DNA of 64,000 bases from positions 134,850 to 198,849 of the forward strand of contig NZ_JAQLFJ010000003.1 in NCBI RefSeq assembly GCF_028206795.1, read 5' to 3'. Positions 20,622-30,043 of the stretch are shown here, one piece after another (positions within the stretch are counted from its first letter, which is position 1; every line of letters begins with the position of its first letter). The notes under the pieces are model-generated. The model was not told the origin of the DNA, did no database searches, and saw only the letters and a program-made list of their open reading frames with translations. Source of the stretch: Collinsella aerofaciens. Its GTDB lineage: Bacteria > Actinomycetota > Coriobacteriia > Coriobacteriales > Coriobacteriaceae. The position numbers were made by a program, and so were the translations under genes.

Positions 20622-21455
20622 CTACTCCTGAGGCGCAGCCGGCATGGCCACCGTAGCAGCCGGGTCTTCGCCGGCGCCATCGACGAGCGGCAGGCTGCCC
20701 TCGTGCGCCGAGCCGGACGGAGCCGTTGCCGCACCGCCAAAGACGGCCGCGGGGGCCTCGTGGTTCTCGACGACCGCGCCCTCGGTATCGATTGGCATCT
20801 GCGGCTCGTCGTCAAAGCTCGGGACGCCTTGGGGCTCCGCAGACTCGGGCTCAGCAGGCGCCTCGGCAACGGGCCCAGCGTCGGCGTCGGCAGGAGCGTC
20901 GTGCTCGGGCGCATCCTCGGCCACGTCCTCGCCGTTCGCAGCGGCAACGGCCTCGTGCGGGTCCTTGCCCTCGGCCTCGGCGCGCATGCCCAGCACCAGG
21001 TTGCGCAGGCCAGCGACCGTGCCTTCCACGTCGGGGGCCGGCTGGTCAGCGTGCAGGTACGCCCAGTCCATCATAAAGGTCGCCGATGACAGCGCGCCAA
21101 TGGCCAACGCGTCGTCGGGACACGAAAGCTCAACCTCAAAGACACGTTCATCATGCTCGCTCACGCGGGTGCGACCGCACGAGATGCTGCCGGCAAGACC
21201 GGTCTCGTTCATGAGCTCGACCGTCACGTGCTCCAGCAGGTGGCAAAGCTCGGTCTGGCCCATGCAGTCCTGGAACTCGCGACCCGAATCGCCCAGGCAC
21301 AGATGCTTGGCAATCGCGGGCACCAGGTAGTACACGCGCGCCGTGGCCTCGATATCCTCCGAGGTCATGAGCGGCATGCCGGGGTTCACCAGCACGTGCG
21401 CGCAAATCTTGTCCTCGCTGACGGTGACCTTAAGGATGTTGAACAGGCCTGCCAT
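20622..21455 (-). CDS. Stand-alone protein resembling the cyanophycin synthetase N-domain
   Basis: 277 residues. Residues 1-160 contain CMGQTELCHLLEHVTVELMN, like the HxxEHVxxEL stretch in the N-terminal domain of cyanophycin synthetase. The ATP-grasp and Mur-ligase domains of that enzyme are absent. The last 110 residues are Ala/Pro/Glu-rich and probably disordered. No enzyme activity can be assigned. It sits 24 bases before the CNNM/CorC gene stop, in the same direction, so it may be co-transcribed with it. Confidence 0.5.
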   Translation of the reverse strand: MAGLFNILKVTVSEDKICAHVLVNPGMPLMTSEDIEATARVYYLVPAIAKHLCLGDSGREFQDCMGQTELCHLLEHVTVELMNETGLAGSISCGRTRVSEHDERVFEVELSCPDDALAIGALSSATFMMDWAYLHADQPAPDVEGTVAGLRNLVLGMRAEAEGKDPHEAVAAANGEDVAEDAPEHDAPADADAGPVAEAPAEPESAEPQGVPSFDDEPQMPIDTEGAVVENHEAPAAVFGGAATAPSGSAHEGSLPLVDGAGEDPAATVAMPAAPQE

Positions 21456-21479
21456 AACTCTCCCCTACTCGTCCTTGCC

Positions 21480-22853
21480 CTACTCGTCGCCATCGTGCGG
21501 ATCCACAGAGCCCGCACCCGACGCCGCCGGCTTCTCTGCCGGGGACTCGGAATCCTTCTTATCGGTTTCGGCCGGAGCGATCACGCGAATGAGCGAGATA
21601 CGCTGGCCACGCATCGACTGTACCTTGAACTTGTACCCTGCGACCTCAAACACCTCTCCGATGTCGGGCACCGAGTCGCAAAGCTCCAAAATCCAGCCGG
21701 CGATGGTCTCATAATCATCGCTTTCCTCGAGCGGCCAACCAAGCTCAATCGCGTCATCGCACGAAAAACGCCCATCGACGAGCCACTCGCGGCGCGAGAG
21801 GCGCGTGAGGTACTTGTTGTCGGGGTCGAACTCGTCCTCGATCTCGCCGACGATCTCCTCGACGATGTCCTCGATGGTGATGATGCCGGCCGTGCCGCCG
21901 TACTCGTCCACGACGACCACGATCTGGTCGTGCGAGGTCTGCATCTCGGACAGCAGCGGCAGGATGTCCTTGGTATCGGGCACAAAGGTGGCGTCGCGCA
22001 AAAAGTCGGCAATGGGCTGGTCGCCCTTGCCGTCGAGCGCGGGCTGGATCAGGTCCTTGATGTGCGCGATGCCCGCGACATTGTCGGGGTCCTCGTGATA
22101 GACGGGGATGCGACTGAAGCCGGTCTGGCGCATGGTGGACAGCACGTCGGCGACTGTCTCGTCGTCCTCGCACATGGTGGTGTCCACGCGCGGCACCATG
22201 ACCTCGCGGGCAACGGTGTCGCCCAGGTCAAAGATCTCGTGGATCATGCGCTTTTCCTCGTCGAGCAGGTCGTCCTGCTCCGAGACCATGTACTTGATCT
22301 CTTCCTCCGAGACGTTCTGGCGGTCATCGGCGCTCTTGATGCGCAGGATGCGGGCCAGGCCGTCGGAGCAGGCACCAGTCAGCCACACGAGCGGGCGGGC
22401 GATCTTTTGGAACACGGAAAGCGGTCCCACGACCTGCTTGGATACGCCCTCGGCGTTGGCCAGACCAATGCGCTTGGGCACGAGCTCGCCGATCACGATG
22501 GACACGAAGGCGACCGCGACGGTGATGATGACCGGCGCCAGGCCGCGCGCAATGGCGGAAAGCGGCGCGATGCCAAAGCTCATGAGCCATGTGGCGAGCG
22601 GGTCGGACAGGCTCGTCGAGGCGACGGCGGACGAGGCGAAGCCCACGAGCGTGATGGCGACCTGGATGGTGGCGAGCAGCTGGTCGGAATCGGCGGCGAG
22701 CTGGACGGCGCGCTCGGCGCGCTTATCGCCCTCCTCGGCATCGTGTTCCAACACGGCGCGCTTAGCCGTGGTGAGAGCCATCTCGGACATGGAGAAGTAG
22801 CCGTTGATAAGCGTTAAAACGAGCGTGGTAATAAGGGAGATGGTTATGTCCAT
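21480..22853 (-). CDS. CNNM/CorC (HlyC) family protein: DUF21, CBS pair, CorC_HlyC
   Basis: 457 residues. A DUF21 membrane domain occupies about 1-190 (FSMSEMALTTAKRAVLEHDA; IVIGELVPKRIGLANAE). A CBS pair (about 205-340) and a C-terminal transporter-associated CorC_HlyC domain follow, with VVVDEYGGTAGIITIEDIVE between them. Family members affect Mg2+ or Co2+ export and bind ATP through the CBS pair. The start at 22851-22853 gives the normal N-terminus; a GGAGG is somewhat far upstream. Together with the NRMT-like and MgtE-like genes this is the third Mg2+-linked family within 9 kb. Confidence 0.9.
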   Translation of the reverse strand: MDITISLITTLVLTLINGYFSMSEMALTTAKRAVLEHDAEEGDKRAERAVQLAADSDQLLATIQVAITLVGFASSAVASTSLSDPLATWLMSFGIAPLSAIARGLAPVIITVAVAFVSIVIGELVPKRIGLANAEGVSKQVVGPLSVFQKIARPLVWLTGACSDGLARILRIKSADDRQNVSEEEIKYMVSEQDDLLDEEKRMIHEIFDLGDTVAREVMVPRVDTTMCEDDETVADVLSTMRQTGFSRIPVYHEDPDNVAGIAHIKDLIQPALDGKGDQPIADFLRDATFVPDTKDILPLLSEMQTSHDQIVVVVDEYGGTAGIITIEDIVEEIVGEIEDEFDPDNKYLTRLSRREWLVDGRFSCDDAIELGWPLEESDDYETIAGWILELCDSVPDIGEVFEVAGYKFKVQSMRGQRISLIRVIAPAETDKKDSESPAEKPAASGAGSVDPHDGDE

Positions 22854-22961
22854 CGGGAGTTTCTCGAACCTCCAAGATTCGGGACGTTGGGCAGTAAGCG
22901 TAGGTGCCGGATAGGGCAATTGCGCCGGTCGCCCGTGCGAGCGGAGCCGTGGGCGCGGTCG

Positions 22962-23645
22962 CTAGATTACGAAGAGGATCACCGCCATGAACTGGAAGAT
23001 GCTGCCGGCGAGCACCCACAAGTGGAAAACACTGTGCAGATAGCGCACGTTTTTGGCGATATAGAACGGCACGCCCACGGTATAGCACACGCCGCCGACG
23101 GCGAGCAGGGCAAGTGCCACGGGGTTGAGCAGCGACACGAGCTCGGGCAGCTTAAAGACGACAAGCCAGCCCATCAGCAGGTAGACCAGGCCACTTACCC
23201 AGTGCGGTTGACGCTCGCGCATAAAGCACTCGAGGGCAATCCCGACGATGGCGATGGCCCACACGGCAAAGAACAGCGCAGGGCCGCCGTCGTTTGCGAG
23301 CGTGATGAGGCAAAACGGCGTATAGCTGCCGGCTATGAGCAGGTAGATGCAGCTGTGGTCGATGATGCGAAACACGCGCTTGGCGCGCGCGGGCTGAATC
23401 GCGTGGTAGAGCGTGGAGGCTAGGTATTCGAGGATAATGCTGACGCCATAGACAATTGCCGCGGCCATGTGGGCCGAGCCTCCGCCGCGCAGGGCAGCGA
23501 ATACGATCAGGAGCACCAGGCCCGCGATACCCAGCAGGCAGCCGACACCATGGGTGACGGAGTTCATGATCTCCTCACCCACCGTGTAGTGTGGAACGGC
23601 CGCGGTCTTGGGTCGCGGCTTAGAACTGTCGCTCGAATCGGACAT
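22962..23645 (-). CDS. Hemolysin III / TrhA family membrane protein
   Basis: 227 residues, seven transmembrane segments of the PAQR/hemolysin III family. Family marks are EEIMNSVTHGVGCLLG near the N-terminus, LYHAIQPARAKRVFRIIDHS, and a late HSVFHLWVLAGSIFQF. His and Asp residues in these motifs form a metal site in PAQR proteins. Function in bacteria is linked to membrane-energy homeostasis. ATG at 23643-23645 is preferred because the GGAGG is directly next to the other ATG at 23663 and thus too close. Confidence 0.9.
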   Translation of the reverse strand: MSDSSDSSKPRPKTAAVPHYTVGEEIMNSVTHGVGCLLGIAGLVLLIVFAALRGGGSAHMAAAIVYGVSIILEYLASTLYHAIQPARAKRVFRIIDHSCIYLLIAGSYTPFCLITLANDGGPALFFAVWAIAIVGIALECFMRERQPHWVSGLVYLLMGWLVVFKLPELVSLLNPVALALLAVGGVCYTVGVPFYIAKNVRYLHSVFHLWVLAGSIFQFMAVILFVI

Positions 23646-23752
23646 GCCGGTTACATCCTCCAACGTAAAGAGTTCTCAACACTATATCAAAGCGTCTGGG
23701 TGCGTGCGAAATTTGCACCATACGTGACCCTTTGTTTACCCATTCTTTGCCT

Positions 23753-23811
23753 GTTGACGCATCAACGGTGAACGTCCATAATGCGCTTGCATTAAATGTT
23801 GATGTATTAAC
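23753..23811 (+). promoter_or_regulatory. Promoter with two matching 14-bp palindromic operators
   Basis: TTGACG (23754-23759), a 17-base spacer and CATAAT (23777-23782) make a good sigma-70 promoter. GTTGACGCATCAAC (23753-23766) overlaps the -35 box. GTTGATGTATTAAC (23798-23811) lies just after the start point. Both fit GTTGAYGYATYAAC and are 45 bases apart. A dimeric repressor bound to both would shut the promoter (inference). Confidence 0.65.
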
Positions 23812-23831
23812 ATCTTATAGGAAAGCTTCTT

Positions 23832-24797
23832 ATGTCTCAAAACGCACGTTCCCATCGAAAGCTCAAGATAGCCGGCGTCGTTGCGCTGGTGGTTGTCATT
23901 GCGCTGCTCGGATTTGCCGGCAACTTTCTGTTTGACTTCGCGCTGAACCCCCGCGCGCCATACACCATGAAGATGATGCAGGACGGCAAGGACGGCAAAG
24001 AAAGTGAGCAGCCGGATGCCGAGGGAACCGAGGCGCGGGCGTGGTTTAAAGAGAATCGCGAGAGCAGCGGCCTCACCGCAGATGACGGGACCGAGCTTGC
24101 CGCCTGGTATTTTGCTGCGTCGGAGAGCACGCACGACTACGCCGTCTGCCTGCATGGATATACCAACGAGCCCATCGGTATGGCCCGATACGTCAAGCGA
24201 TTCCACGACCGCGGCATGAACGTACTCGCACCCGCCGCCCGCGCCCACGAGCGTTCCGGCGGTGACTACATCGGCATGGGCTGGCCCGAGCGACTCGATG
24301 TCGTCGCGTGGATCGGGCGGATTGTTGCGGCCGATCCCAAGGCGCGCATCCTGGTCTTTGGCGAGTCGATGGGCGCGGCGACTGCCATGAACGTAGCGGG
24401 GGAATCTCTGCCCGCAAATGTGAAATGCATTATCGAGGACTGCGGCTATACAAGCGTTTGGGACGAGTTTTCCCTGCAGCTCAAGGATGTATTTGGCCTG
24501 CCCAGTTTTCCCTTGCTCGATGTAGCAAACTTGGTGTGCAACGTGCGCGCGGGCTACGACTTTCATAAGGCGAGCAGTGTGGAGCAACTCAAACACGCGA
24601 CGGTTCCCATGTTGTTCATCCACGGCGACCAGGACACCTTTGTGCCGTACGACATGCTCGACCAAAACTACGACGTGTGCGCCAGCAAGGTCAAGCAAAA
24701 GCTCACCATCCATGGCGCCACCCACGCCAAGAGCGCGCAAGTTGACCCCGAGCTCTACTGGAATACGGTCGACGAGTTCCTCGACAAGAATTTTTAA
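23832..24797 (+). CDS. Membrane-anchored alpha/beta hydrolase
   Basis: 321 residues. One N-terminal membrane helix (about 13-33) suggests an extracytoplasmic anchored enzyme. The hydrolase domain has CLHGYTNEP (oxyanion region), nucleophile elbow GESMGAA, the Asp segment IHGDQDTFVPY and a late GATHAKS His. It belongs to the BAAT/YqkD-like esterase group; substrate unknown. The gene has its own promoter with two palindromic operators (23753-23811) and a strong terminator (24848-24881), so it is a tightly controlled single unit. Confidence 0.85.
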   Translation: MSQNARSHRKLKIAGVVALVVVIALLGFAGNFLFDFALNPRAPYTMKMMQDGKDGKESEQPDAEGTEARAWFKENRESSGLTADDGTELAAWYFAASESTHDYAVCLHGYTNEPIGMARYVKRFHDRGMNVLAPAARAHERSGGDYIGMGWPERLDVVAWIGRIVAADPKARILVFGESMGAATAMNVAGESLPANVKCIIEDCGYTSVWDEFSLQLKDVFGLPSFPLLDVANLVCNVRAGYDFHKASSVEQLKHATVPMLFIHGDQDTFVPYDMLDQNYDVCASKVKQKLTIHGATHAKSAQVDPELYWNTVDEFLDKNF

Positions 24798-24847
24798 GCA
24801 AATAGTACGGTTTACTGGTCTATCTGGCCCCTAGCACTTCCAAAAAG

Positions 24848-24881
24848 CCGCCCGTGGGCGCTGTGCTCACGGGCGGTTTTT
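24848..24881 (+). terminator. Rho-independent terminator after the hydrolase gene
   Basis: CCGCCCGTG (24848-24856) pairs with CACGGGCGG (24868-24876), then TTTTT. AAAAAG on the left side makes it usable for the converging DUF362 gene as well. Confidence 0.9.
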
Positions 24882-24928
24882 ACTAACGTTGCGCTACAAA
24901 AGCGCTTGATATGTCCAATAGCTAGGCG

Positions 24929-26134
24929 CTATTTGACCTCGATGAGCTCGTACTCGCTCGTGCCCAGGCCAATCTTCTCGGCATGCGCGATGCACGCGCG
25001 CCAGTCGGTGTCGGGATGCGTGATGCAGAAGGGATCCTTGGCCTGCTCGCCCTCCAGATGCTCGTGATTATGCTCCATCTTGGCCGCGCTGTCGGTAAGC
25101 TCGGTGTTAGGCAGCGGCTCGGACGCCAGGACGGCGTCGGCGCAGGCCTGGTCGATGGCGACCGGGTCGAAGCTCGCGAACATGCCGATGTCGTTGACGA
25201 TGGGCGTGTCATTCTCGGGATGGCAGTCGCAGTTGGGGCTGATGTCCATGGCGAGCGAGATGTGGAAGCTCGGGCGGCCGTCGACGATGGCCTTGGTGTA
25301 CTCAGCGATCTTGTAGTTGAGTACGTCGGCCGCGGCATCATAGTCGGGCTTGATGCAGTCCTGGTTGCACGCCGCAATGCAGCGTCCGCAGCCCACGCAG
25401 CGATCGTGGTCGATGGCAGCCACATGAACCGTGCGAGTGCTGCCGTTGGCAAGCTCGCGCTCACGCGTACCGTCAAACGTGATGGCGCTGTGCGCGCATA
25501 TCTTCTCGCAGGCACGGCAGCCAACGCAGTTGGTGGTATCGACGCTCGGCTTGCCAGCGGCGTGCTGCTCCATCTTGCCGGCACGGCTACCGCCGCCCAT
25601 ACCCAGGTTCTTCATGGCGCCGCCAAAGCCGGCCTGCTCATGGCCCTTAAAGTGGGTGAGGCTAATCACGATGTCGGCGTCCATGAGTGCCTGGCCGATC
25701 TTTGCCTCGCGCACGTACTCGCCGCCCTCGACCGGAACGAGCGCCTCGTCGGTGCCCTTGAGGCCGTCGGCGATGATGATCTGGCAACCCGTGGCATACG
25801 GGGTAAAGCCGTTCTGGTAGGCGGTGTCGATGTGCTCGAGCGCGTTTTTGCGGCTGCCCACATAGAGCGTGTTGCAGTCGGTGAGGAAGGGTTTGCCGCC
25901 CAGCTCCTTCACGACGTCTGCGACGGCGCGGGCGTAGTTTGGGCGCAGAAAGCTCAGGTTACCCAGCTCGCCAAAGTGAATCTTGATAGCGACGAACTTG
26001 TTCTCGAAGTCGATCTGCTCAATGCCGGCGCGGCGAATGAGGCGTTTGAGTTTGTCGAGCTGGCTCTCGCGAGCATGCGTGCGCAGGTTGGTGAAGTACA
26101 CCTTTGCCGGTGCTGCGGGTGCGGTTGCGGTCAT
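24929..26134 (-). CDS. DUF362 protein with two [4Fe-4S] ferredoxin motifs
   Basis: 401 residues. A DUF362 domain fills most of the protein (IKIHFGELGNLSFLRPNYAR; SLTHFKGHEQAGFGGAMKNL). Two clusters follow in the middle: CVGCRACEKICAHSA and CVGCGRCIAACNQDC, each with the CxxCxxCxxxC pattern. Electron-transfer role is likely; partner unknown. It converges on the hydrolase gene and shares the terminator at 24848-24881. Common in anaerobes. Confidence 0.88.
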   Translation of the reverse strand: MTATAPAAPAKVYFTNLRTHARESQLDKLKRLIRRAGIEQIDFENKFVAIKIHFGELGNLSFLRPNYARAVADVVKELGGKPFLTDCNTLYVGSRKNALEHIDTAYQNGFTPYATGCQIIIADGLKGTDEALVPVEGGEYVREAKIGQALMDADIVISLTHFKGHEQAGFGGAMKNLGMGGGSRAGKMEQHAAGKPSVDTTNCVGCRACEKICAHSAITFDGTRERELANGSTRTVHVAAIDHDRCVGCGRCIAACNQDCIKPDYDAAADVLNYKIAEYTKAIVDGRPSFHISLAMDISPNCDCHPENDTPIVNDIGMFASFDPVAIDQACADAVLASEPLPNTELTDSAAKMEHNHEHLEGEQAKDPFCITHPDTDWRACIAHAEKIGLGTSEYELIEVK

Positions 26135-26228
26135 AGATCTATCCCCTCGGTCTATATGGCGTTACAGACATAGAGGATGGTACCCGTTGAAGTGGGGTTG
26201 AAGTCAAGCGCAACGCCGAGTCGCTAGG

Positions 26229-26339
26229 CACTCATTGGGGACAGACTTAAATGAGTGCTTGCCGCCCGGCCAGCGAGCCGGCGATCCGGCAAAGACTGTC
26301 CCCAACGACTAGTCGTTTAAGAACGTCCCCAATGACTAC
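26229..26339. repeat. Dispersed intergenic repeat with GGGGACAGACTTAAATGA and inverted parts
   Basis: CACTCATT (26229-26236) pairs with AATGAGTG (26250-26257) around GGGGACAGACTT. AACGACTAGTCGTT (26304-26317) is a perfect palindrome, followed by TAAGAACGTCCCCAATGAC. The same units occur at 17830-17853 and 29821-30040. The repeat reaches the stop codon of the permease gene. Confidence 0.65.
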
Positions 26340-29002
26340 TCCTGCACCTTGAGGGCTTCGGCCAGGCTGACGCGCTTGATAGAGCGCGTGTGCAGCAGCG
26401 CCACGACCAGGTAGGTCGCAAAGCCGATGCCGATGCATGCAGCCATGGACCAAGCGGGCACGTAGATCTCGATATTGCCGTTGTAGGCGAGCAGCATCGA
26501 GCGGAAGATGGCCGTGAGCGAGCCAATAATGACCGGCAGGCTCAGCACGAGCGACGCCGCCACGCACAGCATGATCGAGCGGATGTACAGATGCGAGATC
26601 TCGCTATCGCGATAGCCAAAGACTTTCATGTAGCTGATCGAACGGGCGCTGTGGTCGATCACCGCCTTGGTCAGCAGGTACATAAACAGCAGGAAGATAA
26701 ACACCGCGAGCCCGACCATCATGCCGATCATTTTGCTCATCATGCCGATGAACTGGTCACCCACGGCGCGCATGTCGTCGGGCGTGGTGTCACCGGCAAA
26801 GTAACGAGCATCGAGGTCGAGCTTCTCGTCGCTCACATAGCCGTTAAAGTAGGCGGCGTCGTTGCCGAACAGCTCGTTAAAGTCATCGATGCTCGTATAG
26901 ATATTCATGTCCGACTTTGAACCCCAGATGCAGTCCTTACCCGCGTACTCAAGAGAATAATCCCGAGCCTCGTACTTGTCGCGAAGCTCGACCTTCTGGC
27001 CCTCGCTCCAGCCAAACTTATCGAGCAGACCGCCGCCAAAGACGACGCGCCCGTCGCCGACGTTGAGGTCTTTCCAATAGCGCGAATGAGATGAAATGCC
27101 GTAGACAGAGATGGCCTCTGTGCCGTTTCCCTCGCCGCGGTCGTATTGCAGCTGGTAAACGGCATATTTCTCGGCCTGCGCGATTGCGCCCGCGCCGTTG
27201 TCGGTCGTGTTGATCGGGTGAATGTCGTCGTTGTCGGTGTCGATCTTAGAGGCCTTGTCGATCAGGTCGATGGCCTCATCGCGGTCGCAGCCGAGGGCAT
27301 CGGCAAGGTCATCGAGGCGCGCATAAAGCGCATCTTTCTTGTCCTGGACCTTGGCGAGCGCGTCCTGCGCCGCGGCCAGGCTCTCGGCAGACGGAGATGC
27401 GGTCGCGGCATCGGCTGCCGTCTGCGCCGCATCGGCCGCGTCGTCAAGCTCGTCATCGGCATCCTGGGCGGCGGAGAGCAGCGCGCCGTCAATCGACTGC
27501 AAGCGCTCGAGCGCCGCCCACTGCCCGCGCTCCTCGGCAGTACCCTCAAGCTCTAGCGGAGCCTTGAGCGTGTACTGGTGCTCGGCGACCAGGCTTGTCT
27601 CCAGGTTGTCCGCATAGTGCGTCATCGTGGGCAGGATCGCCAGGCCAAAGAGCAGCAGCAGCGAGGCAAACGCAATGCCCACGAAGAGCGTGGCGAAGTT
27701 GCCCAGGTTGCGCAGGAAGATGCGCAGGCGAAAGCGCGAGACAAAGCCCATGCGCTCCGGCAGCTGCAGGCCGCGCTTGGTGCCCGATTTGCCGCTCGCC
27801 TCGTGACGAAGGAACTGCAACGGCGTCTTGCCCATCTTGCGAAGCAGGCCCACCAGCGTGATGAGGATGAGCGCGGCAGCGGGAACCACGGCGCACTTCA
27901 CAAAAATCTCCCAGCTCCAGTACACCTGGAAGGGAGGCAGGCTGTACGAACCGTAATAGAGGCCGCGCATGGGCTCGGTAAAGAACGCGACGCCGAGCGC
28001 GGTGCCCAAAAGCGCCGCGACCACGCCCACGATGGCGGGAAGTGCCAGGTAGTGCAGCACGATCTCGCGGCGGCGATAGCCGCTGGCGAGCAGCGTGCCA
28101 ATGATGGCGCTCTCCTCCTCGATGGTGGCGTCGGTAAGGACCACAAAGACGAACGCCATGATCACGATGATAATGTTGAGCAGCGTCATCCACATCATGG
28201 AGTCGCCGTCTACGTCGTCGCGCGCGTAGCCAATACCCTGGTTGGAATCGGCGTCGATCAGATCGTCCACGCGCGCATCGGCATCGGTCAGCGCCTCGAC
28301 CATATCCTGCTCCGCATCGATGCGATCCGCGGTGGGGAGGTCGCGATCGGTAAAAGCAAAGGAGTAGGTGTAGGCAGGTGCACCACCGGCATCCTCGAGC
28401 GCGGCAAAGCCGGCGTCGGTGACCTCGGCCACACCATAGGTGATGGTGTTCACCGTAAAGTCCGAATTGTTGAGGAACAGCGCCTGGCTATCGGGCTGGG
28501 TCATGATGCCGCAGATGGTGTAGGTGCGGCCCTCAAGCTCAACCTTATCGCCCACGACAAGGTCGTTGTTGGTGGCAAAAACTCGGTCGATAGCCACCTC
28601 ATCGTCCGTCTTGGGCTGCTTGCCTTCGCAGTAGGACGCGATATCGACCTTGGTGCGGTGCGCATAGGTGCGCAACGTGCGCTTGGTGCCGTCGTCGCCG
28701 GCGGTCTTTTTGATGATGGCGTCGATGGAGAAATTCTTGTAGAGCGTGACGCCGCCGACGTCGTCGGCTGCATCCTCGGCTGCCTTGAGCTGGTCGTCGG
28801 TAGCCTCGAAGGAGGTGGTCACGCGGCCGTCCTCAATCGTGTACGCATCGCGCATGTCGTCGATAAGGCAACCGATGGAATGCGCCGCGAGCAAAAAGCC
28901 CGAGGTGAGAGCGATGCTCCCGCACATAAGCAAAAAGATGCCCAGGTACTTGCCGATATTGCGGCGCAGCTCGCGCGGGAGTCGCTTTGCGAGAGGTGTC
29001 AT
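26336..29002 (-). CDS. ABC transporter permease, MacB/FtsX family
   Basis: 888 residues, with two FtsX-type membrane domains each of about four segments and large extracytoplasmic loops. The central loop (about 490-600) is a predicted coiled coil rich in Asp, Ala and Gln. The last domain contains DHSARSISYMKVFGYRDSEI, typical of FtsX permeases. The start at 29000-29002 is placed by frame and by the spacing after the ATPase stop at 29011; an in-frame TTG at 29017 would overlap it. Such transporters act mechanically on peptides or lipoproteins at the membrane; substrate unknown. Confidence 0.88.
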   Translation of the reverse strand: MTPLAKRLPRELRRNIGKYLGIFLLMCGSIALTSGFLLAAHSIGCLIDDMRDAYTIEDGRVTTSFEATDDQLKAAEDAADDVGGVTLYKNFSIDAIIKKTAGDDGTKRTLRTYAHRTKVDIASYCEGKQPKTDDEVAIDRVFATNNDLVVGDKVELEGRTYTICGIMTQPDSQALFLNNSDFTVNTITYGVAEVTDAGFAALEDAGGAPAYTYSFAFTDRDLPTADRIDAEQDMVEALTDADARVDDLIDADSNQGIGYARDDVDGDSMMWMTLLNIIIVIMAFVFVVLTDATIEEESAIIGTLLASGYRRREIVLHYLALPAIVGVVAALLGTALGVAFFTEPMRGLYYGSYSLPPFQVYWSWEIFVKCAVVPAAALILITLVGLLRKMGKTPLQFLRHEASGKSGTKRGLQLPERMGFVSRFRLRIFLRNLGNFATLFVGIAFASLLLLFGLAILPTMTHYADNLETSLVAEHQYTLKAPLELEGTAEERGQWAALERLQSIDGALLSAAQDADDELDDAADAAQTAADAATASPSAESLAAAQDALAKVQDKKDALYARLDDLADALGCDRDEAIDLIDKASKIDTDNDDIHPINTTDNGAGAIAQAEKYAVYQLQYDRGEGNGTEAISVYGISSHSRYWKDLNVGDGRVVFGGGLLDKFGWSEGQKVELRDKYEARDYSLEYAGKDCIWGSKSDMNIYTSIDDFNELFGNDAAYFNGYVSDEKLDLDARYFAGDTTPDDMRAVGDQFIGMMSKMIGMMVGLAVFIFLLFMYLLTKAVIDHSARSISYMKVFGYRDSEISHLYIRSIMLCVAASLVLSLPVIIGSLTAIFRSMLLAYNGNIEIYVPAWSMAACIGIGFATYLVVALLHTRSIKRVSLAEALKVQE

Positions 29003-29010
29003 GGCATCGC

Positions 29011-29724
29011 CTACCAATCGAGCTCGGCGGCCGCAACGGGCGACTCGTTGAGCCCATCCTCGACGATGCGGCCGTCGCGCAGGCGCAGCACGCGGTTGGC
29101 CATGCGGGCGATGGCGGCGTTGTGGGTGACGATGATGATGGTGCAGCCGTAGGTGCGGTTAACATCCTCCATGAGCTGCAAGATTTCCTTGGATGTCTTG
29201 TAGTCAAGCGCGCCGGTGGGCTCGTCGCACAGCAGCAGGCCCGGGTTTTTGACGAGTGCGCGGCCGATGGCGCAACGCTGCTGTTGGCCGCCCGAGACCT
29301 GGCGCGGGAACTTGTTGCGGTGCTCGTAGAGGCCCAGCGAACGCAGCAGGTCGTCGACATTGAGCGGGTTTTTGGACAGGTGCGCCGTGACCTCGATGTT
29401 CTCCTTGATGGTGAGATCGGGCACCAGGTTGTAGAACTGGAAGACAAAACCCAGCTCACGGCGGCGATACTCGCCCAGATCGGTAGGTTTGAGCACCGTG
29501 AGGGCGCAGCCGTCCACCATGATGGAGCCACCGTCGGCATCCTCCAGGCCGCCGATCAGGTTGAGAAAGGTCGACTTGCCCGAGCCCGAGGGCCCCAGCA
29601 TGACGCAGATCTCGCCGCGGTTGATGGACGTGTCGATGCCATCGAGTACCGTCAGGCGCGCATCACCGTCGCCGTAGTGTTTCCTGAGCCCGCTGACCTG
29701 GACATAGGCTTGCTTTGTCGACAT
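29011..29724 (-). CDS. ABC transporter ATP-binding protein, MacB/LolD type
   Basis: 237 residues with Walker [10 protein letters not shown] (44-52), signature VSGGQQQR, Walker [10 protein letters not shown] and switch His in VTHNAAIA. Short form with no extension, as in MacB/LolD-type systems. Translated just before its permease, eight bases apart, so they form one transporter. GGGGGATAG site before the ATG. Confidence 0.93.
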   Translation of the reverse strand: MSTKQAYVQVSGLRKHYGDGDARLTVLDGIDTSINRGEICVMLGPSGSGKSTFLNLIGGLEDADGGSIMVDGCALTVLKPTDLGEYRRRELGFVFQFYNLVPDLTIKENIEVTAHLSKNPLNVDDLLRSLGLYEHRNKFPRQVSGGQQQRCAIGRALVKNPGLLLCDEPTGALDYKTSKEILQLMEDVNRTYGCTIIIVTHNAAIARMANRVLRLRDGRIVEDGLNESPVAAAELDW

Positions 29725-29820
29725 GCTATCCCCCGTTGTTAGCCTTCTGCTACTTTTCTAGGGTAATAGTAAACCCAGGCGAACTATTTTTAAGCGACAG
29801 GCGCGATTTTTTCCAAACCA

Positions 29821-30040
29821 GTCATTGGGTACTCATTGGGGACAGACTTAAATGACTGAAACCACTCATTTAAGTCTGTCCCCAATGAATGCCGGGACTG
29901 TCCCCAAGTGCCGGCAGGAAAGGAACGTCCCCAAGTGCCGACATATTGGGACAGTCCTTGCCGGCACGACCGGCGGGCCGGCGAATCGACAAAGACTGTC
30001 TCCGATGACTAGCCGTTTAAGAACGTCCCCGATGACCAGG
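29821..30040. repeat. Dispersed intergenic repeat block with a perfect 23-bp inverted pair
   Basis: This fills the 319-base gap between two ABC operons. 29833-29855 and 29866-29888 are perfect inverted copies containing GGGGACAGACTTAAATGA. Further units follow: GGGACTGTCCCC-like and GGAACGTCCCC-like runs (29893-29936), CCGGCACG...CCGGCGGGCCGG, and TTAAGAACGTCCCC (30018-30031). The same words appear at 17830 and 26229. No coding sequence is seen. Confidence 0.7.
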
Positions 30041-30043
30041 TAG

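Noticed and set aside
27578..29152. Long open frame (524 codons) opposite the MacB-like permease
   Set aside because: No recognisable motifs, composition of a shadow frame, and the minus-strand gene is well supported.
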